Shown here: piece by piece, positions 47,504-59,057 of the stretch
Layout of the letters: each line of letters starts with the position of its first letter
Position numbering within the stretch: the stretch's first letter is position 1
Source of the DNA: Ganoderma boninense
Taxonomy: Eukaryota > Basidiomycota > Agaricomycetes > Polyporales > Polyporaceae
Direction of reading: 5' to 3'
Assembly (NCBI GenBank): GCA_002900995.3
Contig: CM035304.1
Span: forward strand, 1,161,498-1,225,497
Length of the DNA: 64,000 nucleotides
The notes under the pieces: generated by a model
The model's database searches: none
The model's input: only the letters and a program-made list of their open reading frames with translations
Told to the model about the DNA's origin: nothing
Made by a program: the position numbers and the translations under genes

Positions 47504-50500
47504 GATGGGCATATGTCTCGGCCGTCGGCTGCTATGACCCCTTCATGTTTTTATCGCCACTTGTACAGTACGTGTTTAGTAGACTATACGGTTCCTTGCG
47601 CACATACTAGCTACCACCAGCGCGCTCAATAAATATTCCCCACTCGGAATAAAGTAGTATTTGAGCGTCTCGAGACGTTGGGCAGTGAGCGCGACCGCAC
47701 AATTCTACCACGATTGATCATGAGCCATAGTCAGAACGTCCTTCACAGGCCGCCCAGGAAGTCCAGGGCGGTTGTAGTTCGGAATGACTCGGACGAGACA
47801 CAGACAATAAACGATGTTGCCTCTCACAATTCGACGCCCAGCTGGGCGGACAACAGTCTCGTGTTGGGGGCACCTGGTCACGGCGATTTCGGTTACTCCC
47901 GGTACGGGGCACTGCACTAGCACAAGTACGACGACAGGTGGAAGGAGCCAGTAGCACATACCAGTCTAGCATGTCGCTGTCTTCATTCTTCACCAACATC
48001 CTCTTCTGGGTATTCATGTTGAAGGGACCAGAGGAGCCTCAATGCCTCCCAGCTTCGTCGGATGATGGCTTCAGCCACGCCGGGAGCGGAGAGGTAGTCA
48101 ACAGCGATTCCACCGCCGCTGAGGAGCAGTGGGTCGTCCTCCCCGGGCCCCCAAACATCAAGGTCGGCCCACCTCAGAGACGTACACGTCAATATCCGCT
48201 GGTACGCTCTTGTGCTCCTGAAACAGACTGCACCATAAAAGTACTGACAGTGTGTACATGATTTACTGCTTACACAGCCGGATTTCCCGCGGTTTGACCA
48301 TAAATGTGCATCGGTGCGAAACAAGCATGGAAGACTCTGACGGGATAAGCTTGCCTGTACATAAATTCCCCAACCTCATACTTGCGAAAAGCGTATCCGG
48401 TGGATGTCGAAATGCGAGTGTAACTATACGGAACATCGGACTAAAAGTTGCATTGGCGTAAAGAGTGTGTGCAGTCGTAACTCCGGCCAGCTCTGACACC
48501 ACGCTTCCCGGCAGATCAGCGCAGAACGTGCCGCCGCCGTCGCGTCCGAGGCAGCGCAGGTCAACAACTTTGGCCTTCACCGGCTGCGAACGAACTCATA
48601 CCGTATTTCTAACGACTGGCAACAATAGTACCTAATAGGACTCTTCTTATAGCTGGCATATAACAAAATTGCCGAGCCGCGCAGAAGTCAGAGGACATAC
48701 GTGGCGCTGTATGCAAGTGCAATTGTATCTGAGAGGGCCGCACCGCTCGTACCTCCGCTGTCGACAGGCCGACGGTCGTAATTTACCTAGCTTCAGACTC
48801 AACGAATGAATGCAGCGGCAGGACGGGCGATACGCAGCGTTTCATCCATTTGTCGCTGAACCTGTGCGGCGGCTGATCAGTATGTTTTGTGGCCTGCGAC
48901 GCATCCGATACAATAGCGTTCTCCATTCTTTTTGTACAAGACGACCTCAAGAGGCAGACACTGAAAGTACCTCAACACCTGACCCAAGACTTCCCTTCTG
49001 CCTCTTCCGCCACGACGTACGGTATGCGTAACGTCCCTCTCTCGTCGCATTCGACCTCGCCAAGGGCGATATCTCGACCCGCTATTCCAATGGACTCCTT
49101 TCCAGGAGCAGTACTTTCGCTTCCAGCTCTACGCTCCCATCCATTGGCCTGCTAAAGCACCGTGGCGCGAAAGGCATCCTTGCACGTCCACCGTCCCCGC
49201 AAGAGCGCGGCGCAGACTTCAAGCTGAGGACCGCCGCAACATCGCTCACGGCTACCTCGGTCAGCGATCGGTGCCCGACGCCCATCACTGAACTGTATCA
49301 AGCCATCGGCAAGATATGTGGCGAAATGTCGGACGAGGTTGTCCTGGAACACGAATTCGCCAGTCATCCAGCTGGTGTGGAAGCGCGTTCGTCCTCGCCC
49401 CTGGTCGCCGCTCCAACCACCGCGCACGGCGAATGGGAACAAACGGTCATCTACGAGACCGGTCCAAAGCCACGACCGTTCGGCGCCATACCTGTGCCCC
49501 ACAGGCATGGATGGTCGTGGCGTGGCACCATTCGAGACGCCGCGCCGAGTCTCCACCAGTGGAGGCACACGCCTTGGAGCTACCGCGCCTCCGCGCCTTT
49601 GTCCAAAGCGTTGCGCCTCAAGCTCAGCGGGGCGATGAGCTAGTGTTCCTGTGCCGCGTCCCCGCCACTACACTCACGCCGTCGCAGCGCAGTCAACCCG
49701 ACCCACGCTCTCCGCTGGAACGCCACCGGGCCGCGCTGCCCACGCATACGTGCTGCTCCCTCGCGAGACGAGACGTTGCGCAATGGCAGGATGCATGATA
49801 TCTGGTGGTCTATCCCATGCGGTCGCAGGCTTGACGCCTATGAGATGACTTGTTGTGCAGGCTTTGGCTGGGCGCTGACGGGGGCTTGGCCACGATGTGC
49901 GTCAGCGGCCGAGCGGAACGAGGATTTATCCTCGAAACCGGAGGTCGTCGAAGGATTCCAGGTGTGTTGTATATGACCGGGTGGATATCTATGGAAGAAC
50001 CCTGTTGCATGTTACAGTATCTGGAGGTCGGGCTACGGGCAGGGTAGATATCCGGGGGCGTTGCATACTGTCCGGTTGGATCGGAATTCTGCGTGGCGTT
50101 ACTTTGATGTATTTGGCAAATATCTTGAGGTTCTCTTCTAGCGGGAAAGGCTCCAGAGTGGTGCTCGGCACTGTCAAGTGGTTGTATTAGTGAAATGGAC
50201 GCTGAGAAGAAGTCCATTGTCTGACATGGCGAGCACTGTCTGGGTTATCCCCACATTGTCCGATGATGAGAGCAGTAGATATCTAGATATCCTGCAATGC
50301 AAGTTCCAGCTATGTGAGAGAGAGCACAGTTGGATAAGGGGAAATCCAAGGGCGGCAGAAACTGGATATCATCAATCCGTCAGGGTATACATACTGAGCT
50401 TGTAGTGCACCATCTATGTCGGTCCCCAGGACGCTCGCGGTCGAGCGACGCCACCGTCGACGGTTGACCATTCTCGCACCCACCTCATGGCGTTCATGCT

Positions 50501-51210
50501 TGAAACAAAGCGATTCTTCTGCCTCCCTCTTCCATGTCGCAGGAGCACCGCCCCTGCCGTCGTCATCCCGTCCGCTCCTCCCGCACCTCATGAGCCTGTT
50601 CGACGAAACGAAGATTCATCAGAAAACGTCCAGCAGGAAGGTGTGTACACTTGCCTTTCTGACTCAGGTAAACACATCTCCCGACATCTGAGCGATGCCT
50701 CGAAGGCCGTTCACCTGCTTCGGCGAAACCCACGAAAAACGCTCGGGAACGTCACGCAAACCAACAATCGGCATCCGTGCCAGCTATTGATCGGCGCAGA
50801 CCCATCCCGCGCCATGGAAAGATGGCCTTCGAAAGGCCAAGACATTCCTCTATCACGCAACTGGCCGTCTCTGGGGCAAGTAGAGAGCACGAGCGCCCCA
50901 GCCGAGGCAACAAGGGGATGAACGATGGTCGATCTGTCCGACCCATGTAGTCGAGAAGGGAGCGCCGGACACGAAAGTAGTACGAGTGGGGACGAGGTGA
51001 GAGACTCATTACTCAAACATTTGAAAGAATTAACTCACTTCACATGCGACAAAGCGTAGGTCATAACCTGGGCTGCTCCCGAAGTCCTGTGGAAAAGGAC
51101 GGTCGTGTCTTATGTATTGCGGTGGTTGACAATGCTCCTGACTGCGCTCGGCCCAGGGTCACGGTGAGCGGGCAATAACGTCTCGTCAGGGTGCAACGTC
51201 ATGATAGTAT
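47504..51210. other. 3.7-kb region with weak candidates only
   Basis: On the minus strand, 48580 down to about 47980 has pieces that might join (an ATG exon starting MKAKVVDLRCLGRDGG, a piece HKSVPADIDVYVSE ending at a GTGGGC donor, and a Trp/Leu-rich piece near 48010-48140). On the minus strand 49568-49152 is an aromatic-rich 138-codon frame; the opposite strand is open for about 200 codons over the same DNA (49031-49643), so at most one is real. A 144-codon plus-strand frame lies at 50487-50921. None is named. Confidence 0.3.
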
Positions 51211-51791
51211 TCAAGAGGTGGTGGGAAGGTTTGCGATGGCAAGAACTAATGGCAGTATGACCAGCTTCTCCTTATCCCACTACGAAAGATCTGATCAGCC
51301 TGGACGTGTATCGAGCTGGCATGGCGGAGCGGGACTCACCACTCCGTTCGTGTAATACACGTCATTCTCCATGAGGTTTCGGACGGCCTCAAGGCTTTCA
51401 GCCTCGCAGACGAAGACCGATCCGACCATCTTCTTCTCTGCACCCGGGACGATAGACTCCGGGGTGAGCATCGCTCCTCCAAGCTCTGATAAAACGGCGT
51501 TCGTAGTTAGCTGCAGTCGTGAGAACACCCATAGACGAACGACTTACTGACGACGCCGTTCCCCGCCTGAATCGTGGCGTTGTCGAGATGTGACTGACGA
51601 ACGCTCAGCCGACGCTGGAACGCTCCCTCGTCGGACATGTCGGGTGCGTAAACGATGAACTTTTGGCGTGCTGGCGCACTCGACGGCTGGGAGGACATCG
51701 CGCGACCAAAAGAGTACTGTTGAGGTTTAAAGGATCTGCACGCCCGGAGATTGAGCTGTATACTGCATGACCGTTGGAACAAAGTGTACAT
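51211..51791 (-). CDS. YCII-related domain protein
   Basis: Small alpha/beta protein of the YCII-related group, a dimeric ferredoxin-like fold of unclear biochemical role in fungi. Exons 51548-51791, 51340-51485 and 51211-51279 join in frame (152 residues). The family motifs are plain: KFIVYAPDMSDEGAFQRRLSV near residues 41-60, HLDNA, PESIVPGAEKKMVGS, VRNLMENDVYYTNGV and WDKEKLVILP at the third exon. The ATG at 51791 adds a 31-residue basic leader (FQRSCSIQLNLRACRSF), which could be a mitochondrial presequence; the ATG at 51698 would give a 121-residue cytosolic form closer to the usual family length. Introns are 54 and 62 nt. The family call is strong, the start uncertain. Confidence 0.88.
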
Positions 51792-52204
51792 AGCGTCTCA
51801 GGTCAAGGCCTGTGAGGTGCGGCTCGAGGTTGCGTGGCAAGTTCAACTTGGCCTTGAGCTTGGACAACCGCACTAGGCCAGATAATCTCCGATAATCTGA
51901 ACGCTCTGGACCGCTACGGTTCGGGATCTTCCGAGTCCGGTGTTCGAATCCCGCTCTCGCGTCTTCGCAAACTATTTCGCTCTCCTCGGGCGACGGGGGT
52001 GTACAGGAGGAGTATAATACAGCAGCGCAATCGGAGAGTTGCCCATACGAGGGGAAAATATAGTACAGCAGTTGTAGAGCATTCAACCTCCTTCGTGTTC
52101 GCGGCTCCCAGAGCCTTCACCTTTGCTTGAGGTCAGCATTTGCGCGGTATCTGCCATGCAGCTCGTGCAAGACATACCTCGTATTCCTAGAGTTCGATAT
52201 GGCT
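51792..52204. other. Intergenic; isolated tRNA B-box-like motif
   Basis: Between the YCII gene's 5' end and the coiled-coil gene's 3' end (both minus strand). A GTTCGAATCCC motif at about 51942-51952 resembles a tRNA T-arm, but no pairing T-stem, acceptor stem or A box was found. Confidence 0.6.
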
Positions 52205-53890
52205 TCAGTATTCTTCGTCCTGATATTTTCCCTCTTCCTCGTCGTCATACTCCGCCTCCCCGTAATAATCCCCGTGGAGCTCAAGCGCCTCAGGCTCGAT
52301 CTTCGGGACCTTCCATGGCTGGCCGTCGTCGCCGTACTCGTCCTCGTATTCCTCATCGTACTCGTCATCCTCCTCGTACTCATCTCTCCCGCGCTTTCTC
52401 GCAGAAAACCAGCGGCAAAAGGAGGTGGAGGCGCGAGGGCTGCAAGAATGTCTGCAGGGGTTGGAACTGGGGCGGGCAACGGGGGACCGTTGTACTCGCC
52501 CCGCCTCCGCCTCTCCCTGCGCCGGTGCGCCTTCATGCCCTCCCGACGGCTGCAATCCGCGACGAGGGTCTTGTGGAGCTGCCGGTTGAACCCGATGCGC
52601 TCGAGCCCGATGACGCGCACGGTGAGCGTGCCCTCGCGGTAGAGCTCCGCGATGGCTTGCTTTTCGTCGCCATGCCGCTTTCCGCCACCGTGGGTCTTCG
52701 AAGCGATGGTTTGAAGAACCGTCTGAGGAACAGATGAACGGTGAGTATCAGGAGTATGCTTGTCCCCGTAGGTGAAGAGGCGAAATGAATCTATCGCTAA
52801 CCTCGTTACCGATGGCCCCTAGGTGGTGGATGCGAAGGTGCGCCGGACCAGTGTGGCACATGTACGTGCCCGCGTAGTAGATCTTGCCTCCCATAGCATA
52901 GAATACCTCGCGAGTCTGCTCTCCACATGCGAAGGATTCGTCCGTGCGGACCCAAGCCCACTTGGCAGAATCATACTTGTAATCTGGGCAGATGAAGACG
53001 CCGTGATGTTTTTGCACAGACGCTTGGGACCAGAAAGCCAAGGTGTCGACGAAGAGAGGGCGTGACTTGCTGCGAGTGGTGCAAGAAAACATGACGCCAG
53101 AGTATGAGCCACAAAGGGTGAATGCTTACCACACGCGAATAGCTTCCTGGAGGAGTACCTTGGGTGTGAGAAGCGGGGCTTCGAAGAGACATGTGGAAGA
53201 ACAACACACCTGGTTGAATGTAGGCAACTGGCGCTGCGCATTCACATGTCCAGCATATGGCGCATTCTCGTTCGCGGCCTCTATCTCCGGGCGCGCGGTA
53301 AGCCAGTCCCAAAATTCCTGGTACTGTCCCATCCGTCGTCAGTCCACGCTTCTCTCGGCATGTCCTCTCGCGACGATCCCCAAAGAAGAACTCACCCTCG
53401 TCTGCCCATTGATCAAGTGCGACTCCGGCCCACGCCGGACACCGAGGTACGAGAGCCCCTGACGCATGCGCGTGAGCGGGTCCCCGCGCAACGGGCAGCT
53501 GAGCGCAGGGCGCGAGAGCATCTCGGCGTTGGCCTCGCGCTCGAGCTGCGCATCGATGTTGCAGAGCTCCTCCTGGCGGTTTATTACTTCTGGGTTGTAC
53601 CGCTCGAGCGCGTCCTTGACGGAGTCCAGCTCCGCGAGATAGCGCGCAGAGAGACCGTGCTCGAGGGTTTGCTGCAGCTGAAGGGCGGCGATTTCGGTCC
53701 GTGCGGCGTCGCGCTCTACCCTCAACGTGGCAATTTCGCTTCGCAGCATGGCAATAGTCTATAGGGGACGTGAACGATTGAACTCTACTGGCCCATTCAG
53801 GAGAGAATGTACCCAGTCGTTGCAGTGCTGACTGGTTGACCCGGCCTGCCGAGTGTATAAGTCTTGCGTCAACGTCTGGTCAAACGGCAT
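52205..53890 (-). CDS. Coiled-coil protein of unknown family, intact paralogue
   Basis: Seven exons: 53813-53890, 53396-53758, 53210-53323, 53130-53158, 52802-53069, 52496-52722 and 52205 to about 52451 (or 52439, as two acceptors are equally in phase), about 440 residues. Residues 27-100 are rich in Leu, Glu, Arg and Ala in heptad-like order (SEIATLRVERDAARTEIAAL), so a coiled coil is likely. The conserved half contains YQEFWDWL, HHGVFICPDYKYDSAKWAW, EVFYAMGGKIYYAGTYMCH and VIGLERIGFNRQLHKTL, matched by the tandem paralogue at 55729-58669. The tail is strongly acidic (DEYEEDDEYDEE) after a KRGR stretch. Function unknown; basidiomycete-restricted by my impression. All introns are GT..AG, 44-81 nt. 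Start chosen because its exon precedes the coiled coil in phase, as in the paralogue. Confidence 0.75.
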
Positions 53891-54957
53891 GGATCACGGT
53901 GTTCGTCAATCTCTTCGCCTCACCATTGTCAGCCGTGTTAATGAGCACTTACCTCCAGACTGGGCATTGTGAATTTTGAGTCTCTCGAGAGTGGTTCCTA
54001 CCGCGAACAGCTTCGTCGAGTCGCAGGCGGATGAACGACCAATGCCAGAGGATAAAAGTTGGGCAGGGGTAGCAGGGAAGCAGAGGGGACCGCGCGGTAG
54101 GAAGCAGATTCTTGGAGATTTTGAGGAGAAAACAGGGGCTAACCCCCGTAGCCATTGAGACGCCACGATGTCAATGTCTAGACCCCCGTCACTCCCGAGG
54201 AAAGGAATGCACGGCCCGGGATTTCCCTTGCACAGCATTCGACCGTAACCATCCCTCCGAACGACGTGCCTGCATCCACACCGTTCATTCGGTTGAGACT
54301 AGCAGGCTCAGAAGGAGCAGAAATGATCGCTTCTGACATAAGGGACGGAGGCAAACGAATTGAATTAAGGCGCCAACGCAGTTGGCAGTGCAGTAATCAA
54401 TACTTACAGTGCGGTGGTTGAAATCTCAACCACGGCCACGATAGTGGACGCATGGCAGATGGAACCTATAAGGTAATAGTATCCTCATTAATATTGTTGA
54501 AACAAAGAGCGTTAAGAGTGACGACTTAGTACATTGTGAGATCGCGACCACAAATGCCAGCCGGTTCAACCACTGACCAAAAACTAAGTATCGAGCAGCT
54601 ACGGCGAGAGTAGCCCTACGTCATGGGACAATAAGACATCCTCGATGGAAAGTGTGTTTTCCCCGTACAATTGATGGGAATGCTGGCCATGGTGGCCGAA
54701 TCTGAGCCAACCGTTCGGGAGTCCATTGTCCGCCGGCCACCCTCACGGCGAAAACAGTCGAAGCGCCTGTGGTCGTTGGCCAACAATCACTAAGCGGTTG
54801 CGCGCGTGCGGATATGGAAAGAATGAAACGCACCTATGAGATCGCGCGTAGGGCTCATATATAAAGGGGCCTGGCGAGAGAAGGTCGTCAGTACAACCAA
54901 CCAACGACCCAAGTTCCCTCCACTCGCTCACTGCTCACTTACTCACTGTCAGTCATC
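53891..54957. other. Divergent intergenic region
   Basis: Upstream of the coiled-coil gene (minus) and the Lys-rich gene (plus). Only short frames with no support; a 110-codon minus-strand frame at 53906-54238 overlaps the likely promoter. The right end carries the TATA box listed next. Confidence 0.5.
54858..54866 (+). promoter_or_regulatory. TATA box of the Lys-rich gene
   Basis: TATATAAAG lies 92 nt before the ATG at 54958. The leader between them is C-rich and A/C-repetitive (ACAACCAACCAACGACCC), as in strongly expressed fungal genes. It is the clearest core promoter in the window. Confidence 0.7.
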
Positions 54958-55508
54958 ATGTCCAACCACCCGTCTGTCCCCAACTGGCGCGCCGGCCCTC
55001 CGCGACCCGTCCACTTTGGTGAGATGACTGTCCTTCCTTCAATATGTCCTGGTAGTTGCTAGTCGTTGACGGACGTAACGCCACAGCGACCGGATTTTAC
55101 GACCCTCCGATCCCCACGCGTTCGACGCCGGTGCACAATGGTCCGTCGATGGCCGTCTATTATGAACCGACGGAGAAGGCCAAGTCCAAGAAGCAGCACG
55201 ACAACCCGAAGCCCGACGAGGCTCAGAAGAAGAAGGCCGTCAAGACTGAGAAGAAGCCGACGAGACTCAGAAGAAGAGAAGAAGACCGACGAAACTCAGA
55301 AGAAGAAGCCGTAGAGCCCTTCGGTGGTTGGGAAGGCGCGATGGCGTACACGCCTTGCCTAGTATCGGGGGATGGTGGGGGAACAGTACCCAGAGGTCAG
55401 TATATGCGTTTGTATACGGTGAGCATGGGAGGAAGGCTCACGTTGAAGTTTGAACGCAGCAGACTGCATCTGAGGACAGCAACCTGGGAGAGGGATGGTG
55501 AATGGTAG
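54958..55508 (+). CDS. Small Lys-rich protein with DE(A/T)QKKK repeats
   Basis: Exons 54958-55018 and 55087-55508 across a 68-nt intron. The mature-looking part begins MSNHPSVPNWRAGPPRP, then TGFYDPPIPTRSTP, then a Lys/Glu-rich repeat region. Three nucleotide repeats (about 55215-55315) encode PDEAQKKK, then DETQKK and DETQKKKP in other frames, so a base appears missing between each pair. If those bases were present the protein would stop at the TAG near 55314 after about 90 residues; as read, it continues to 55508 (about 160 residues). No signal peptide. Function unknown. The promoter is strong, so the gene is probably expressed; the repeat tail is uncertain. Confidence 0.55.
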
Positions 55509-56510
55509 CATCACAGAGGAATACAATTGTACAAGCGTGTATGTACTGAAAAGCGGATTCTCAGAATTATCGTTGCCGCCACCACGTCGATGTCCTTTGG
55601 TCATGAACGTGATATTCGTGATTTACAACAGTCAACAAGCAAACCAATTGCATCGTCTGACACCAAAGTCGCTCCGCTGCGCGAACATCTCTGATGTATA
55701 CACCATCGACCACACGTGATCTCCCTGCCTAGATCGCCGCAACGTCCTCGTAACCCAACGCTGCTCGCTTCGCAGGACTCCCCGCGCCATCGCTGCTGGG
55801 TCCTCCAGGAAGGTCGGGGAAAGCAGCGGCGCGATCGCGCTTCCTGCTAGCTGCCTTGAGAATATCGAACAGGGTCTGGTTGAAGCCGACGCGCTGGAGG
55901 CCAAGGAGCTGCACCGTCGCCGGGCTGGAGCTCTCGCGGTAGAGGTTGGCGAGGAGGGGCGGGTAGGTCTTGAAGATGCTGGATCGGGTCTTGGGGTTCT
56001 TCATGTCGAGATGGAGAGTCTTTGCTGCGATTGCCCCGAGAAGCGTCTGCAACGAAACCCTGGTGTGAGGGACAAGTAGCTCCGATGCCGCCCAGAAGAA
56101 GAGAACGTTCTCACATCGTCGAGGGTGTCACCGAGCGCTGACACATTTGCACCCTTCGGCCCGGCGTGGCAAATGAACGTGCCGGCATAGCTGATGTTCT
56201 CGCCGTCGATGTAGAACAGTTCTCTTTGTTGTCCGGCGAGCGCCGGCCATTCCGACGTCGTTTTGGACCACTTGGATGCCCCTTCAACCGTGGGCTTCGG
56301 GTTGTATTCGTTCTCAGGAAAGACGACGCAAGCGTGTTGAGAGGGTGGCGTGCACCAGACAAGGAGTGTCCCAAAGAACGCGAACCCTCCTATGCTTTGT
56401 CCATCAGATCGGACATGAATAAGAGCGATTTCGTCAAGAGTCTGACTATACGAGCCTCACCAGGCTTTAACCGCCGCCTTCGATAGGAGTGGGACCTTTT
56501 TGGCGTTTTT

Positions 56511-56522
56511 GAAGACGACGCA
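56511..56522. repeat. Target-site duplication, left
   Basis: GAAGACGACGCA, identical to 57826-57837, flanking the 5' end of the inserted LINE. Confidence 0.85.
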
Positions 56523-57825
56523 TGGGTACCTGGCCACACTGGTGTCCAGGGCAACGAGCTCGCGGACACGGAGGCGAAACTCGCTGCGCAGGGCGCAATG
56601 CACAACAGCTCAGCCGGACGCCTACCAAGCCTCCTACGTCGTCCGCTCCCAATCAGTGCAGCTAAAGTGAAGCTCGCCTACTCAAAAGCTCTCAGTGACA
56701 AGGCAGCCGTGGGCTGGCGCAGCTCAGTGCGTGGTCGTCGATTCATAAGTACTGACCCCGCTCTCCCCTCCCCCAAGTACATGAAATCCATCAAATCGCT
56801 TGCCCGGCGACAGGCGGCAGTCCTCTTCCAGCTGCGCTGCGGCCACGTCCCACTCAATGCTCACCTTCACCGTATAGGCCGCGCCCCCGCCCCCACCTGC
56901 CCGGCATGTGGCGGCGCTTCCGAAACCGTCCTTCACTACCTCCTCGTCTGCCCCGCCCACTCACATGCCCGGGCGTGCTACCTCTCGGGCATGGGCCGCC
57001 GCGGGCGGGATCTTTCCACTCTACTCGGCACTCCAGATGCATGGCAACCTCTCTTTCGGTATATTGGCGCGACCAGGCGACTTGCACACACGTTTGGAAA
57101 TGTCACGCCCCAGCAAGCTGCCAACAACGCTCCCGCTCGAACGGGGCGCCGCGCCCGTACCCCACGCTAAGCGCTTCCCCGCTTCTCTCTTCCTGCTCAG
57201 GCAACATTGCACCCCACCTCACCTCACTCTTTTACCTGCAGGTCAGTGCGCATCCGCCCCCGTCGACGTGCTCGTCCGCGCTGCCCCTCTCCTCCCTTCC
57301 CACTCTACAGTAGCTTGCAGTCCGGTCTCATCACGCTATGTACCCAGCGTTCTGTTAGATCCCTCGGAATTCTGCACTGCGGGCGTCCACCCGCTCTAGG
57401 GACGGGGGAGTTCTGACGTACGGCGGGGCAACCGCCGCACGTACTCCTGACCGCAGTAAGAGGCAAAGACCCAGGGGCGCAAGCGCACCCAATAGGCGGC
57501 AGGTTTGTATCCTGCTCCCTTGCCTTCAATGGCCGGGGGAGGGTGGACGCTCGCAATGCACGGTTCCGATGCCGTGCCCTTCCCTCTCTCTCTTTACGAT
57601 ACAACCTACTACCTTTTGTACTGCCCCCGACCTCTCTGCGTTGCAGTGTGCCCCGGCACCGTCGTCAACGCTACTCCCCCCTTGACATCCCCCTAGTTTT
57701 GCACGGGCTCTCGAGCCCCAGGTAACGCCGACCATTATTCATTATTCGTAGATACTACATGTATTCAAGGCCTAACATGAGGCTCGGCCTCGCACGGCAA
57801 TAAACGGGATCTAGAAAGAAAGAAA
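56523..57825 (+). mobile_element. 5'-truncated LINE (non-LTR retrotransposon), RNase H to 3' end
   Basis: Begins directly at the RNase H motif WVPGHTGVQGNELADTEAK, with the conserved GNE.AD acidic signature, and stays in frame for about 215 codons to a TAA at 57168-57170. It includes the C-terminal zinc knuckle CPACG...HYLLVCP typical of fungal LINEs of the Tad type. A 655-bp 3' UTR ends in (GAAA)-like repeats at about 57813-57825 instead of a plain poly-A. All upstream parts, including the reverse transcriptase, are missing, as expected for abortive reverse transcription. It is flanked by 12-bp duplications and lies antisense in an exon of the coiled-coil paralogue. Not mobile by itself. Confidence 0.88.
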
Positions 57826-57837
57826 GAAGACGACGCA
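57826..57837. repeat. Target-site duplication, right
   Basis: GAAGACGACGCA, exact match to 56511-56522. The preceding A/G-rich tail makes its left border slightly ambiguous. Confidence 0.85.
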
Positions 57838-59057
57838 GGACTCCTGGTTGAAGGACTCTGGGACCACAGTTGCGGGTAGTCCTGCCATGAACACACGGAA
57901 CTTCTAGAAGATCGCAGACAAGGACCATGTGAATGACCGCTAAGTGTTCCACTACCTCATCGCGTACCGCAGGGTCCTCGCCTCCAGTACATGTGGACCG
58001 TTGACCAAGAAACTGGACAAGTTCCTCTTTGATAGTGTCCGAGAGTTGTAAGCTCATCGCGGCAGATTGGGAAAGTTGCGGTTTGAGCTGCTCGTATCGA
58101 GACTTCCAGGAGTCAGCCTCAGCCTGACGCGTTGCGGCCAGCGCGAGAGCGTTGTCGCGGTCCTTTCGCAGAGCATCTATCTGTACTTGGGTCGCCTTGA
58201 GATTAATTCGGTTGGGGCTCAATTGCTAACGCACACTTCGATTCGACGATCGATTACTTACCGGAGAGCGCTCAGCCATAGCAGACGAAGTGGCGGCGTC
58301 TGGACGGAGTTGGGCCAACTGCTGCTTGAGAGAGTCATTCTCCTACTAAAATGGTTAATAGGAAATGCTGGCAATAAGTGGACGAAGGTGAGCTCCGGCC
58401 CACATCGCACTAGCGCCATGTCCCCGAATGACATTCACACCCAACGGATGAAAAGCAAGCCAACTCCAGATTCACGTCTCCTGCACCATTGCAGGATGCC
58501 AGAAATAACCTCACAAATGCAGCGCACACCATGTACACGACACCAGGAGCCAGAAGAAGGCAAGTATGTTGACTCTGACCTGGCTCAACCTCTGGAGTTC
58601 ATCGCGGCTCTCCCTTAGTTGTGCCGTTAGAAATTTGACGATGTCCTGATCAACTGTGTCGTAGCCCATGTCCCGCCGGCCAGACAGTGTAAGTGAGAGG
58701 CAATGTCGACTACAGGCTGCACGGACGACGTGGTGGGGGGGGGACGGGCAGACCTACCGCAGCACACGGCCGACTCCGTCTAGGTTTGGCCGCAGAACTT
58801 GCGCAGAACGCCCAAACATCGAGATCCGGCCGTCGGCCGAATATCCGAAGAGTCCGGGCTTATCCCACTAATTACTCTACTTGCTTGTTCCTTAGTACTG
58901 TGCTTATATCATAGGAGCTTATTAGCTGGCTTACCACCGAGCGCCTCTGCTTATTACCCCACACTGCAACCAGCACTGGTTGACTTCGGACTATCAAACC
59001 TCTCTCTCCTCTTGCTTGCTGCGTCTTCACTGAGGCTCTCTTGGATAACTGAACGAA

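Larger units (their letters stand above)
55729..58669 (-). pseudogene. Coiled-coil family paralogue split by a LINE insertion
   Basis: Tandem paralogue of 52205-53890. Start ATG at 58669 (MGYDTVDQDIVKFL), exons with coiled coil (LREESR-like, ENDSLKQQLAQLR, VQIDALRKDRDNALALAATR), a further exon FRVFMAGLPATVVPESFNQE that is cut at CVVF by the element at 56523-57825, and the continuation KNAKKVPLLSKAAVKAW on the other side. Downstream exons contain HACVVFPENEYNPKP, LFYIDGENISYAGTFICHAGP and LLGLQRVGFNQTLFDIL, ending at 55729. Apart from the insertion the pieces remain open and spliceable, so the loss is recent relative to the divergence of the two paralogues. Function unknown. Confidence 0.72.

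Noticed and set aside
49031..49643. Roughly 200-codon plus-strand open frame
   Set aside because: No supported start or motif, and the opposite strand is open over the same DNA.
51930..51965. tRNA gene
   Set aside because: Only a B-box-like GTTCGAATCCC; flanking bases do not pair as a T-stem and no acceptor stem or A box was found on either strand.
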